Source: Limnohabitans sp. Rim8
Lineage (GTDB): Bacteria; Pseudomonadota; Gammaproteobacteria; Burkholderiales; Burkholderiaceae_C
DNA length: 64,000 nt
Reading direction: 5' to 3'
Assembly: GCA_945901045.1 (NCBI GenBank)
Contig: CAMDKK010000006.1
Coordinates: 1-64,000 of the forward strand
Under the pieces are notes generated by a model that did no database searches, was not told the origin of the DNA, and saw nothing but the letters and a program-made list of their open reading frames with translations. A program made the translations under genes and the position numbers. Within the stretch, counting starts at the first letter, position 1, and each line of letters starts with the position of its first letter. Positions 15,835 to 23,631 of the stretch are shown here, one piece after another.

Positions 15835-16716
15835 CTAACTTTGAAGACCTAGCCAATCGACAATGACTTGATTTACCAATTTCGGGTCCTCAAGTTGCAT
15901 GAAGTGCCCTACCTGATCAAGGATTTGGACTTCTAGCCAAGGACAACTCGCCTGCGCCTCTCGTGCAAGCTCAACGCCGATGCAACCGTCTTTTCGGCCA
16001 TGAAGGTAAAGGGTCGGCTGTATCAAAGCCTCAAGACCCTTGATCTGAATGTCGTTGTATGTGTCCGAGCGCGGTCCAGTTCCTAACGATGCCCGGTAAT
16101 AACCCAATGCTGCTTTCAAATTTGCCGGGTTTTCAACGCAACGCTTAAAATTTTCAATATCATATTTCGATTCAAAATCAGGCGACCACTCTTTCCAGAG
16201 CATGTCAATCAATGCGTAATTGTTGGCAGGAATAGCAGTTTCGGCTAAAGCAGATTGGAAATAAAACATATACCAACTGCGCTTGAGTTGCTCAAGATTG
16301 CGCTCAAAGGCTCTTCTCATGATCACACCAGGGGGCACCGACATGGCCACTACCCGGCGCCAGCGCTGTGGTGCAAATGCACCAGCAATAAGCGCCGTTG
16401 AACTACCCCAATCGTGACCAATGAGGACAGCGTCACCGTTACCTGCTAGCACTTGGTGGAGGGCATTGACATCCGCTGCAAGCGCTCCTGTTTGATAGCA
16501 GTTGTCTTGAGGGATAGAGGTCGGAGCGAACCCTCTCGTGAAAGGAGCAATCGCTCGAAATCCCGCATGTGCCAGAGCCGGCATCAAGTGCCGCCAAGTG
16601 TGTGCTGAATCAGGAAACCCATGAAGGCAAAAAGCCAACGGCCCAGTGCCGCATGCAAGATAGGTGAAATCGATGCCATTTGCATTGACTTTATGGGATG
16701 TGATTTCGAATGACAT
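15835..16716 (-). CDS. Alpha/beta hydrolase with Asp nucleophile (epoxide hydrolase or haloalkane dehalogenase type)
   Basis: Alpha/beta-hydrolase of 293 residues. The oxyanion-hole motif is HGFP (32-35). The nucleophile elbow is G100-H-D102-W103-G, placing an aspartate where esterases have serine, and the C-terminal histidine sits in DQVGHFMQLEDP. Aspartate at this place marks epoxide hydrolases, haloalkane and haloacetate dehalogenases. The tryptophan after it is found in both groups and is a halide ligand in dehalogenases. Cap-domain tyrosines that would settle the question cannot be assigned by eye. It lies 21 bases from the MOSC fragment and upstream of a Bug gene on the same strand. Between it and that Bug gene, 198 bases show nothing recognisable. 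Confidence 0.85.
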   Translation of the reverse strand: MSFEITSHKVNANGIDFTYLACGTGPLAFCLHGFPDSAHTWRHLMPALAHAGFRAIAPFTRGFAPTSIPQDNCYQTGALAADVNALHQVLAGNGDAVLIGHDWGSSTALIAGAFAPQRWRRVVAMSVPPGVIMRRAFERNLEQLKRSWYMFYFQSALAETAIPANNYALIDMLWKEWSPDFESKYDIENFKRCVENPANLKAALGYYRASLGTGPRSDTYNDIQIKGLEALIQPTLYLHGRKDGCIGVELAREAQASCPWLEVQILDQVGHFMQLEDPKLVNQVIVDWLGLQS

Positions 16717-16737
16717 TATTCTTGGCTTTTCATTTTT

Positions 16738-17424
16738 TCAATCTACAAAGCGCAAAGTATCTCCGCACTGAATGTGGCCCGCTTTGATAACCTCGGCGTA
16801 AACGCCTGCACAGGGAAGAGTGCCAAAATCACCCAGATCACACATGTTTTGTTCAGCGATAGCCCGAAGAATACTGGGGTCTCGGGGTAAATCATCTTGT
16901 GCCAAGGTCACACTGATGCACCGAGGACAAGGAATACTGACGCGCAGTATCAACTCTTGACCAATCATGATATTTCGACCGACCCATGAATTTTCAACAA
17001 AGGGTTCGGAGTCTGAATGAATGACCAGATTTGGCCTAAATCTTCGCACATCAAAACGCCCCTTCGGGTACATCTTTTGAAAATGGTTCAGTGTTGAAGA
17101 TGCGATTAGATGGAGGCATCCGTAGTCAAAAAAAGCACCTACCGGGGCTCCGCCAGCGAGTGGAAACTCTGTAACCTCACTTAGCGCACCACCCAAAGTA
17201 CCCACAGGCACCTCAATCAAAAGTCCAGGTGGCGCAGTTGTCATAAGTTTTAACTTGCGCTCGAACACCGTGGAAATTTTCTCCTCGAGATCCGAATCAA
17301 CTGATGAAAGCGTGTCTCCTGAAGGCATGACTATTCGCAACGGCGGTACGGGTAAATTAGGACCAGGTTCAGAAGCGAATTGCGGGTGGTAGTTCAATAA
17401 GCTCTCAGCCCATTTGCGCACCAC
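16738..17424 (-). CDS. MOSC domain protein, C-terminal part, cut from its N-terminus by an in-frame stop
   Basis: 228 residues (from a GTG at 17424) containing most of a MOSC domain, the fold of molybdenum cofactor sulfurases and YiiM/YcbX-like proteins. It includes the beta-barrel region FRPNLVIHSDSEPFVEN and CPRCISVTLAQ with the characteristic cysteine. Its missing N-terminal barrel (IWRYPVKSMAGEKL...GDRVYAFVN) is the last 39 residues of the cyclase-like gene upstream, in the same reading frame and separated only by one TAA (17443-17445) and six further codons. The piece lacks a good ribosome site. Either readthrough or reinitiation makes it, or it is a decaying gene. MOSC proteins transfer sulfur to molybdenum cofactors or reduce N-hydroxylated compounds. 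Confidence 0.6.
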   Translation of the reverse strand: MVRKWAESLLNYHPQFASEPGPNLPVPPLRIVMPSGDTLSSVDSDLEEKISTVFERKLKLMTTAPPGLLIEVPVGTLGGALSEVTEFPLAGGAPVGAFFDYGCLHLIASSTLNHFQKMYPKGRFDVRRFRPNLVIHSDSEPFVENSWVGRNIMIGQELILRVSIPCPRCISVTLAQDDLPRDPSILRAIAEQNMCDLGDFGTLPCAGVYAEVIKAGHIQCGDTLRFVD

Positions 17425-17442
17425 GGCCGTGCGATTGGATTC

Positions 17443-19779
17443 TTAATTCACAAAAGCGTAGACCCGATCGCCAACTATTCCTTTGTCGGACACAAACACT
17501 GACGCAAGCTTTTCTCCCGCCATAGATTTGACGGGATAGCGCCAAATTGAATCTAAAACATCAAGCGTTGCAACTTGATCATCGGCTACTGAAGCGACCT
17601 CTGGGCTCTCGGATTTGGTCAATGAATTGTGGGAAACAAGCTCATTTTTTTTTCTTGCCTCCATCAATTTTTGCCGCCCAGAATGGGTTAAATATTGCAT
17701 CCCCGCATCAATGTTATTGCTGCGTCCGAAGTGATAAGCCAGGGCAGCAATATGGTCATCAATCGAAATGGGGTAAACCGCTTCAATGGACAAGCCAATT
17801 TTTTCGTGCAGTATTTTCCGACGTTCAATCAATAAGGTGTTGTAAGCAACATCTTGAGTTAATGCACTTTTGAAGATGTAACCCTTTTCACCTGAAATTA
17901 ACTTTTCATAAATGAACTCACCCAACTGGAGTTCTTTGAGTTGTTTGTCAAGCTTCTCCGGTGAACTGGCTGTAACTGATGAAATCAGTGATATTGAAAA
18001 CTCTTTTCCAATCACTGAAAGTGTTTGCAATATTTCCTTGGCATGGGCCGGCAGCCTGTCTATTCGTGCTGCGAGAATCGCCTGTACAGACGAGGGGATG
18101 TCTAATTCGTCCAATTTTTTGGTCAGCACGACGTTGCCGTCCCGGGCCAAAGTACCATCGTCAAACAAGGCCTTCACCATCTCTTCCATAAAAAATGGCG
18201 TACCACTGGATTTTTCAAAAATAAGGCGTTTGAGATCGGATAATTGTTCATTGTCCCCCAGCATTGATGCGAGCATTTCCTTTGCTGTGGCATCCCCCAA
18301 AGGATCTAGACGAATTTGGGTAAAGTAGGATTTGCTGTTCCATCGGTGAACATATTCGGGTCTGTAATTCACAATAAGCAAAATTTTTGCAGTCCCTATG
18401 CTTTCAGCCAAGAGGTTTAGAAATTCTTGTGTTTGATCGTCAATCCAATGCAAGTCCTCGAATATCAATGTCAAAGCTTGATTGACTGATTCACGCACGA
18501 GTAAGCGTTTGAGGCTCTCCCACGTCTGCAGCTGGAGAGTGCGTTCATCCATCTGAAGTAAAGGTTCGTCTTCGTTATTGAGGTTCAATAAGTCCAACAA
18601 GTAGGGCTGTATATCTTTTAATTGAGGATCAAGATTTTCAATCTTACCGATCACTTTTCCACGTCGCTTAAGCTCATTATCTTGGGCCTCAATTCCGAAA
18701 TAGGATTGAAGCAATTCAATTAGGGGTAAACAATAAGAGGTTTTTCCGTGGGATACGGAAGAGGTTTCAAGCACTTTGGTCGTTGATCGGATGTCGTTCA
18801 TTAGTTCTAAGATCAAACGGGATTTCCCTGTCCCCGCTTCGGCAACGATGGCGACTACCTGGCCGCTGCCAGCCTGGGCTTGCTGTGCGGCGTATCTGAG
18901 TGAATCTAGCTCTCGGGCACGACCGACAAATTTGGAAAAGCCTTGGCCCGCAGACCGCTGCATTCTGGTGCGTTGTTTGCCCAAACCCGTGACTTCATAG
19001 ACTTTCACCAAGTCGCTGACACCCTTGACTTTCGCTAGACCTAAATCATTGAACTCGCAAGAGCCTTCGCAAAGTTGGCGAATAGCTTCTGAGGCGGCAA
19101 TCGAACCCACTGGGGCCAGTGTTTGAAGGCGGGCACCTAAGCTGGTTGAGTGCCCTATGGGCGTATATTCGATTTGGCCATTGCCGAGCTTCAATGGGCG
19201 AACCACCGCCTCGCCGGTATGAACGCCAACCCGACCTTGTACAGGTTGATGACCATCAGCACTGATACGGGCTGAATACTCTTTGAGTTCAGCTTGCATG
19301 CGCAATGCGGCGTAAAGTGCGCGATGAGAATGATCCTCGTGCACAACGGGTGCGCCAAACATGGCAAAAATACCGTCGCCCGTTGTCTGTACCACGTACC
19401 CACCAAAGTGAAGAACTGCATCGATCATCAACTGCAATGCGGGCTCAACTATTGCGCGGGCATCTTCAGGGTCTAGCTTTTCAATCAACTCCATCGAACC
19501 TTTGATATCGGCGAATAAGACGGTGATCACTTTGCGTTCACCGCTCATGACATCTTTAGCTTCATTCGCAGTACTTGGTGTTCTGTCTACGACAACCGAT
19601 GCGGTCTGATGACTTGTCGAAGGTGTGCCGCCAATAGACGTGCCGCAATCTGCGCAGAAAGATTTTCCGATGGGTGACGCTGCATTGCATTTTGGGCAAT
19701 GCAAAAATTGAGCTGCACCACATTCCGCACAGAAACGCTTGCCCTCATTAACTTCAAGATGACATTGGATGCAAAGCAT
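17443..19779 (-). CDS. Zinc-ribbon / class III cyclase / AAA ATPase protein fused to a MOSC N-terminal segment
   Basis: 778-residue signalling protein. Two zinc ribbons come first (Cys pairs 3/6, 17/20, 28/31, 42/45). The class III nucleotidyl cyclase domain (about 80-265) follows, with metal aspartates Asp91 (FADIKGS) and Asp135 (TTGDGIF). The transition-state Asn position is Ser213 in GHSTSLGARL, so activity is uncertain. An AAA/NACHT-like ATPase follows, with Walker A EAGTGKS (Lys319) and Walker B LIFEDLHWID. Relatives continue into a long TPR region. Here that region stops after about 30 residues, near an A9 run (plus strand T9, 17645-17653), and the protein passes into a MOSC N-terminal barrel (740-778) before a TAA. 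This looks like a deletion fusion. Confidence 0.8.
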   Translation of the reverse strand: MLCIQCHLEVNEGKRFCAECGAAQFLHCPKCNAASPIGKSFCADCGTSIGGTPSTSHQTASVVVDRTPSTANEAKDVMSGERKVITVLFADIKGSMELIEKLDPEDARAIVEPALQLMIDAVLHFGGYVVQTTGDGIFAMFGAPVVHEDHSHRALYAALRMQAELKEYSARISADGHQPVQGRVGVHTGEAVVRPLKLGNGQIEYTPIGHSTSLGARLQTLAPVGSIAASEAIRQLCEGSCEFNDLGLAKVKGVSDLVKVYEVTGLGKQRTRMQRSAGQGFSKFVGRARELDSLRYAAQQAQAGSGQVVAIVAEAGTGKSRLILELMNDIRSTTKVLETSSVSHGKTSYCLPLIELLQSYFGIEAQDNELKRRGKVIGKIENLDPQLKDIQPYLLDLLNLNNEDEPLLQMDERTLQLQTWESLKRLLVRESVNQALTLIFEDLHWIDDQTQEFLNLLAESIGTAKILLIVNYRPEYVHRWNSKSYFTQIRLDPLGDATAKEMLASMLGDNEQLSDLKRLIFEKSSGTPFFMEEMVKALFDDGTLARDGNVVLTKKLDELDIPSSVQAILAARIDRLPAHAKEILQTLSVIGKEFSISLISSVTASSPEKLDKQLKELQLGEFIYEKLISGEKGYIFKSALTQDVAYNTLLIERRKILHEKIGLSIEAVYPISIDDHIAALAYHFGRSNNIDAGMQYLTHSGRQKLMEARKKNELVSHNSLTKSESPEVASVADDQVATLDVLDSIWRYPVKSMAGEKLASVFVSDKGIVGDRVYAFVN

Positions 19780-19929
19780 AGTGCTGTCGTTCTTTCTGAG
19801 TAGTGAATCGTGGTTTTGTTTATCTTTAAAACCTACGCTTGTCAGATTCTAAAGTGAAGTGGAACACCCTTTGTTTAAATGAATGAGGGTGAAATTAAAA
19901 TCCCATAATTAACCGCCTACTTGCACTCG

Positions 19930-20913
19930 TTATTCCAGCAAGCCGCGCTGACGCAATTTGGTGATGCGAATTTTTTCCTTGGCAAAGGTATCGACCACAA
20001 AGGCGCGGTAATCGTCCTGGTTCTTGTAGACCATCAACTGGTTCAGCTGTTCCATGGTTTTGAGGCTCGCTGCGCCATCAAGTGCCTTGTGAAAGGCATC
20101 GTGCAGCAACTTCAGTCGCACTGGGTCGGTGCCGGCCGGTGCACCGATGCCGTACGGCGAACTCATCCAGACGTCGGTCCCTGTTTCCCTGAGCGTCGGG
20201 GTATCGGGATACCGCTTCACCCGTTTTTCAGTGAGAACCACCAGATAACGCATTTTGCCTGCCACGATGTGTGGTGATGCGATGCCCGACAGCGGCGCCG
20301 CATCAATGTGCCCGCCCAGCAGCGCAGCGGCTATTTCTGAGTCGCCCTTGAAAGGAACCATGTTGAGCTGCACACCCGATCCTTCTGCGGCTTCCTCCAT
20401 CACGATCCGCGGCGTGCCAATGATTCCGTTGACGCCGATGTTCAACCTGCCGGGGCGCTTAGCGGCGTCGAACACGAAATCCTTCCAGTTGGCCCAGGGT
20501 GAATCCGCTCGCACCGCCAAGCCTTGCGTGTAGTCTGACATCAGAATAATGTAGGCAAAGCTGGTCAGTGGGTCGTACTTGACGGAGGTCATGTGCGGCT
20601 CGCGGTACAGGGTGGACGGAAGCAAGGCCAGGGTGTAGCCGTCTGCTGCCGCTCGGGTCAGGGCCAACGCACCATGAGTGCCGCTGGCGCCGGGTACGTT
20701 TTGGATGACCACGGTCTGGCCCAGTGCGCGTCCTGCATCTTCAACCAGCGCGCGCATGTGCTGATCGGCTGGGCCGCCTGCGGCATAGGGGACCAGCAGG
20801 GTGATCGGGCGATCGGGAAACTTCTGCGCGAATGCCGCTTGGCCGAGAGCGAACAGCAGGGCCAGCCCGAGCTGTATCAGCACGGAGAGGGCGCGCATGA
20901 TTGGGGGTCTCAC
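19930..20913 (-). CDS. Bug-family tripartite tricarboxylate transporter substrate-binding protein
   Basis: Periplasmic carboxylate receptor, 327 residues from a GTG at 20913 or 322 from an ATG at 20898 (MRALSVL). The signal peptide ends near AAFAQKFPDRP. Bug motifs are LLVPYAAGGPADQHMR, VIQNVPGASGTHGA and AADGYTLAL. The GTG overlaps the stop of a 38-codon frame upstream by 4 bases. It is the first clear gene of a minus-strand run that continues, after about 150 bases without recognisable content, into the cyclase gene. As with the other Bug genes here, no TctAB partner is present and the ligand is unknown. Confidence 0.91.
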   Translation of the reverse strand: MRPPIMRALSVLIQLGLALLFALGQAAFAQKFPDRPITLLVPYAAGGPADQHMRALVEDAGRALGQTVVIQNVPGASGTHGALALTRAAADGYTLALLPSTLYREPHMTSVKYDPLTSFAYIILMSDYTQGLAVRADSPWANWKDFVFDAAKRPGRLNIGVNGIIGTPRIVMEEAAEGSGVQLNMVPFKGDSEIAAALLGGHIDAAPLSGIASPHIVAGKMRYLVVLTEKRVKRYPDTPTLRETGTDVWMSSPYGIGAPAGTDPVRLKLLHDAFHKALDGAASLKTMEQLNQLMVYKNQDDYRAFVVDTFAKEKIRITKLRQRGLLE

Positions 20914-21026
20914 GTCAACGCCAGCGTTGCAGTGAATTTCGAAGTGACCTTGCGCATGAACATCTTCAAGTAAGGCAGTAACTCGTCATCAGTCCAGTCG
21001 CTGTAGGCTAATTGAGTCATTCGCAT
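20910..21026 (-). CDS. Small open frame overlapping the Bug start (38 codons, unrecognised)
   Basis: A 38-codon frame beginning MRMTQLAYSDWTDDELLPY whose TGA overlaps the GTG start of the Bug gene by 4 bases, the arrangement of translationally coupled genes. I do not recognise the peptide. No clear Shine-Dalgarno precedes the ATG, and its first codon lies inside the palindrome at 21026-21037. It could be a leader peptide, the remnant of a truncated gene, or chance. Confidence 0.2.
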   Translation of the reverse strand: MRMTQLAYSDWTDDELLPYLKMFMRKVTSKFTATLALT

Positions 21027-21037
21027 AAGGTACCTTA
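21026..21037. promoter_or_regulatory. 12-base perfect palindrome in a divergent control region
   Basis: TAAGGTACCTTA is a perfect palindrome between the minus-strand Bug gene and the plus-strand CMD operon, about 130 bases before the latter. It is a possible operator for a dimeric regulator. Twelve bases is short enough to occur by chance. Confidence 0.25.
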
Positions 21038-21165
21038 GACAAGAAAAAAGATACTCATCATCCCATTTAAAGCGTCATATCGGGGAAGGGTTTACGTGGT
21101 GTTCGAAGGTGTTTTGCAGTGCTATTCTTCAAAACAATTCATTGCCTCTATAAAGGAAAGCATAA

Positions 21166-21744
21166 ATGACAGTCCAGTCACAGGCAGATCGTTTACCGCC
21201 CTTGAGTGAGGAACAATGCAGCCCCAAACAACTTGAAGTTATTCGTGAATTATTGGGTGGGCCGCGAACCAAATTCCGTGGTCCCTTTGTACCTTTGCTT
21301 AGGAGCCCTGAACTGTTAAGCCGGTTGCAAAAAGTTGGAGAATATTTAAGATTTAACAATACTATTGGTTTTAAAAATTCAGAATTCGCGGTTTTATTGG
21401 TAGCACGTTATTGGACTCAGCCGATTGAATGGCATATTCATCATTCTTTAGCATTGGAAGCAGGCGTTAACGCTGAAACCGTTGAGTCCATCTCGCAAGG
21501 ATGCCGCCCAAAGACAATGACTTTAGAGGAAACAGCAATTTACGAATTCATTCAAGAATTGCAAAACAATCAATGTGTCAGTGATTCGACTTGGGGCAAT
21601 GCCAAGGAATTATTCGGAGAACAAGGCGTGATCGACATGATTGCGCATTGTGGATATTACAGCTTAATGGCCATGGTGATGAACGCTTGCCGCACTGCTT
21701 TGCCTGATGGCGCAACTTCTGAACTTACTTCCTTTCCAATTTAA
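21166..21744 (+). CDS. Carboxymuconolactone decarboxylase (CMD/AhpD) family protein
   Basis: All-alpha CMD-family protein, 192 residues. The core ARYWTQPIEWHIHHSLALEAGV (about 80-102) carries the Glu-Trp-x-x-His motif of the family rather than the CxxC of AhpD peroxidases, so it is more likely a decarboxylase, hydrolase or binding protein than a peroxidase. A Shine-Dalgarno AAAGGA sits 8 bases before the ATG. It is first of four closely packed genes (11-base gap to the Bug gene). In aromatic catabolism such proteins act on lactones of the protocatechuate pathway, but the substrate here is unknown. Codons are A+T-rich compared with the window average. Confidence 0.82.
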   Translation: MTVQSQADRLPPLSEEQCSPKQLEVIRELLGGPRTKFRGPFVPLLRSPELLSRLQKVGEYLRFNNTIGFKNSEFAVLLVARYWTQPIEWHIHHSLALEAGVNAETVESISQGCRPKTMTLEETAIYEFIQELQNNQCVSDSTWGNAKELFGEQGVIDMIAHCGYYSLMAMVMNACRTALPDGATSELTSFPI

Positions 21745-21755
21745 GGGGCAATGAA

Positions 21756-22772
21756 TTGAAAACTGCACATTTTTTATTTTGCTTTCTGTGTCGAGCACTG
21801 AGGTCATTAATTGCTTTATGTTTACCTTTCGCTTTGCTTATGAGTTCATTTAATTTGGCCGCACAAACCGACAGTTATCCCCGAAAACCGATTCGGTTGG
21901 TATTACCCTTCCCTTCTGGGGGCGGCGTGGACCTTGTTGCTCGTCCGTTGGCAGAAAAATTGAGTGAAGCTCTGGGTCAAAACGTTGTTGTTGAAAATAT
22001 GGGGGGAGGGAGTGGCATCGTTGCCATGCAGCATGTTGCAAATTCTGCCCCTGATGGACATACCTTGATACTTGCTCTGAGTACACAAGTCGCAGTTAAC
22101 CCTGCACTTTTTTCTAAAGTTCCTTACGACTCTATCAAAGACTTTTCGCCTGTGACTTTAATAGGTTTTACCCCCTATTTACTGGTTGCGTCTCCAAAAT
22201 TTCAGGTTGACTCTTTGAAAAGTGTCATCAGTCTTTCTCGGGAAAAACCCGGCAGCATTAATTACGCTTCCAGTGGCAATGGCAGTGGCGCCCATTTGGC
22301 CATGGAGATGATCAAATCGGATGCTCAAATTGATCTGGTGCATGTGCCCTACAAAGCCACACCGTCAGGTGTTCGGGACGTCATGGCTGGCGAAGTGCAA
22401 TTGATGTTTGTCACCATTGGTACTGTTCGAAACCAAGTGAAGGCTGGACTGCTAAAGCCGCTTGCAGTGACCAGTTTGAAACGTTCAGGAGTGATGCCTC
22501 AGGTGCCAACGGTTGCAGAGTCAGGTTTACCTCATTATGAGTCTGTCGTTTGGTATTCTGTTCTTGCACCCGCAGGAACGCCGTCGGCCATAGTTTCAAA
22601 ATTAAATCTGGAGATCAATAAAGTACTTAAATCACAGGACTACCAGCAGAGATTAGCCCAAGAGGCAGTAGAGGTAAGTGGCAGCAGCCCTGAGCAGTTG
22701 CAGACTTTCATGAAATCCGAAATGATCAAATGGGCCAAAGTTGTCAAAGACAGTGGCGCGAAAGTTGATTGA
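21756..22772 (+). CDS. Bug-family tripartite tricarboxylate transporter substrate-binding protein
   Basis: Periplasmic receptor, 338 residues. The start is a TTG at 21756 behind AAGGGG, because the ATG five bases earlier runs straight into a stop. The next in-frame ATG would destroy the signal peptide, which is hydrophobic up to FNLAAQTDSYP. Bug signatures are LVLPFPSGGGVDLVARP, ENMGGGSGIVAMQ and APDGHTLIL. It lies inside the CMD-Bug-amidohydrolase-cupin cluster, 11 bases after the CMD gene. This strongly suggests that the four proteins handle one compound, taken up or sensed by this receptor. Confidence 0.93.
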   Translation: MKTAHFLFCFLCRALRSLIALCLPFALLMSSFNLAAQTDSYPRKPIRLVLPFPSGGGVDLVARPLAEKLSEALGQNVVVENMGGGSGIVAMQHVANSAPDGHTLILALSTQVAVNPALFSKVPYDSIKDFSPVTLIGFTPYLLVASPKFQVDSLKSVISLSREKPGSINYASSGNGSGAHLAMEMIKSDAQIDLVHVPYKATPSGVRDVMAGEVQLMFVTIGTVRNQVKAGLLKPLAVTSLKRSGVMPQVPTVAESGLPHYESVVWYSVLAPAGTPSAIVSKLNLEINKVLKSQDYQQRLAQEAVEVSGSSPEQLQTFMKSEMIKWAKVVKDSGAKVD

Positions 22773-22782
22773 TTCAAAATCG

Positions 22783-23631
22783 ATGGATTTACATGTTGTG
22801 GATTCTCAAATCCACATATGGCATGTCGATCACCCTGAGGCGACACCCCGTCATGGTGATAAGCCGTTGCGAACGCAAGATGCGCTGGCTGAAATGAACA
22901 CCGCGGGAGTTGGCAGTGCAGTCTTGGTGCCGCCTTACTGGATGGAATTTGACAACAGCTATGTTCTTTCTGCGGCTCAAATTCATCCGAGCCGATTTGG
23001 TGTTATGGGTCGATTCGACATCACAGCAGAGCCAGATCCAGACAGACTGCTCACTGAGTTTCGAAAGCCCGGAATGCTGGGTTTCCGTTTGCATTTCAAT
23101 AACCCAAAAATGCTGTCGTTTCTGAATGATTCTTCGGGTGACTGGTTTTGGGAAGCAGCAGCATCTGCGAACATTCCAATCATGTTGTTTGCTCCAGGGA
23201 TGTTGGATGGCATAGCCCGCGTGGCTCAATCTTTTCCTGATTTATCTTTGGCTATTGATCACATGGGAATAGGTCGAGGGCTTCGAGACGAAGATGCCTT
23301 TACCCATTGGCCTGAATTACTTGAACTGTCGCGATTTCCAAACGTCAGTATCAAGCTAAGCTCGGTACCTATTTTTTCAACTCATTCCTATCCCTATCTC
23401 AATCTGCATCCTTATCTCAAAAGCATTTATGCAAAATTCGGAAGAGAAAGATTGTTCTGGGGTTCAGATCTTTCCCGGCTACCTTGTAGCTATCGTCTCA
23501 GCATAGATCTCTTTATCAATGAACTCCCCTGGCTAAGCAAACAAGACCTGAGGGCCATCATGGGGCAATCTTTGAACAACTGGTTAGATTGGCCATTTTC
23601 TAAACCTCAATTCTTAAAATCAACGATATGA
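22783..23631 (+). CDS. Amidohydrolase family 2 protein (lactonase/decarboxylase-like)
   Basis: TIM-barrel metal-dependent hydrolase of the amidohydrolase-2 group, 282 residues from the ATG at 22783. In-frame TTG starts at 22741 or 22765 are possible, but the former overlaps the Bug gene. The N-terminal metal motif reads VVDSQIHIW, with Gln in place of the first His of HxH. GFRLHFNN, AIDHMG and FWGSDLSR are the later conserved strands, the last with the catalytic-type aspartate. Relatives hydrolyse sugar or dicarboxylate lactones, or decarboxylate aromatic acids. It is 10 bases downstream of a Bug gene and overlaps the cupin gene by 4 bases. Confidence 0.82.
   Translation: MDLHVVDSQIHIWHVDHPEATPRHGDKPLRTQDALAEMNTAGVGSAVLVPPYWMEFDNSYVLSAAQIHPSRFGVMGRFDITAEPDPDRLLTEFRKPGMLGFRLHFNNPKMLSFLNDSSGDWFWEAAASANIPIMLFAPGMLDGIARVAQSFPDLSLAIDHMGIGRGLRDEDAFTHWPELLELSRFPNVSIKLSSVPIFSTHSYPYLNLHPYLKSIYAKFGRERLFWGSDLSRLPCSYRLSIDLFINELPWLSKQDLRAIMGQSLNNWLDWPFSKPQFLKSTI

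Noticed and set aside
15653..15856. 67-codon minus-strand frame between the hydrolase and Bug genes
   Set aside because: The peptide is unfamiliar, it overlaps the hydrolase end, and no coupling with the Bug start is seen.
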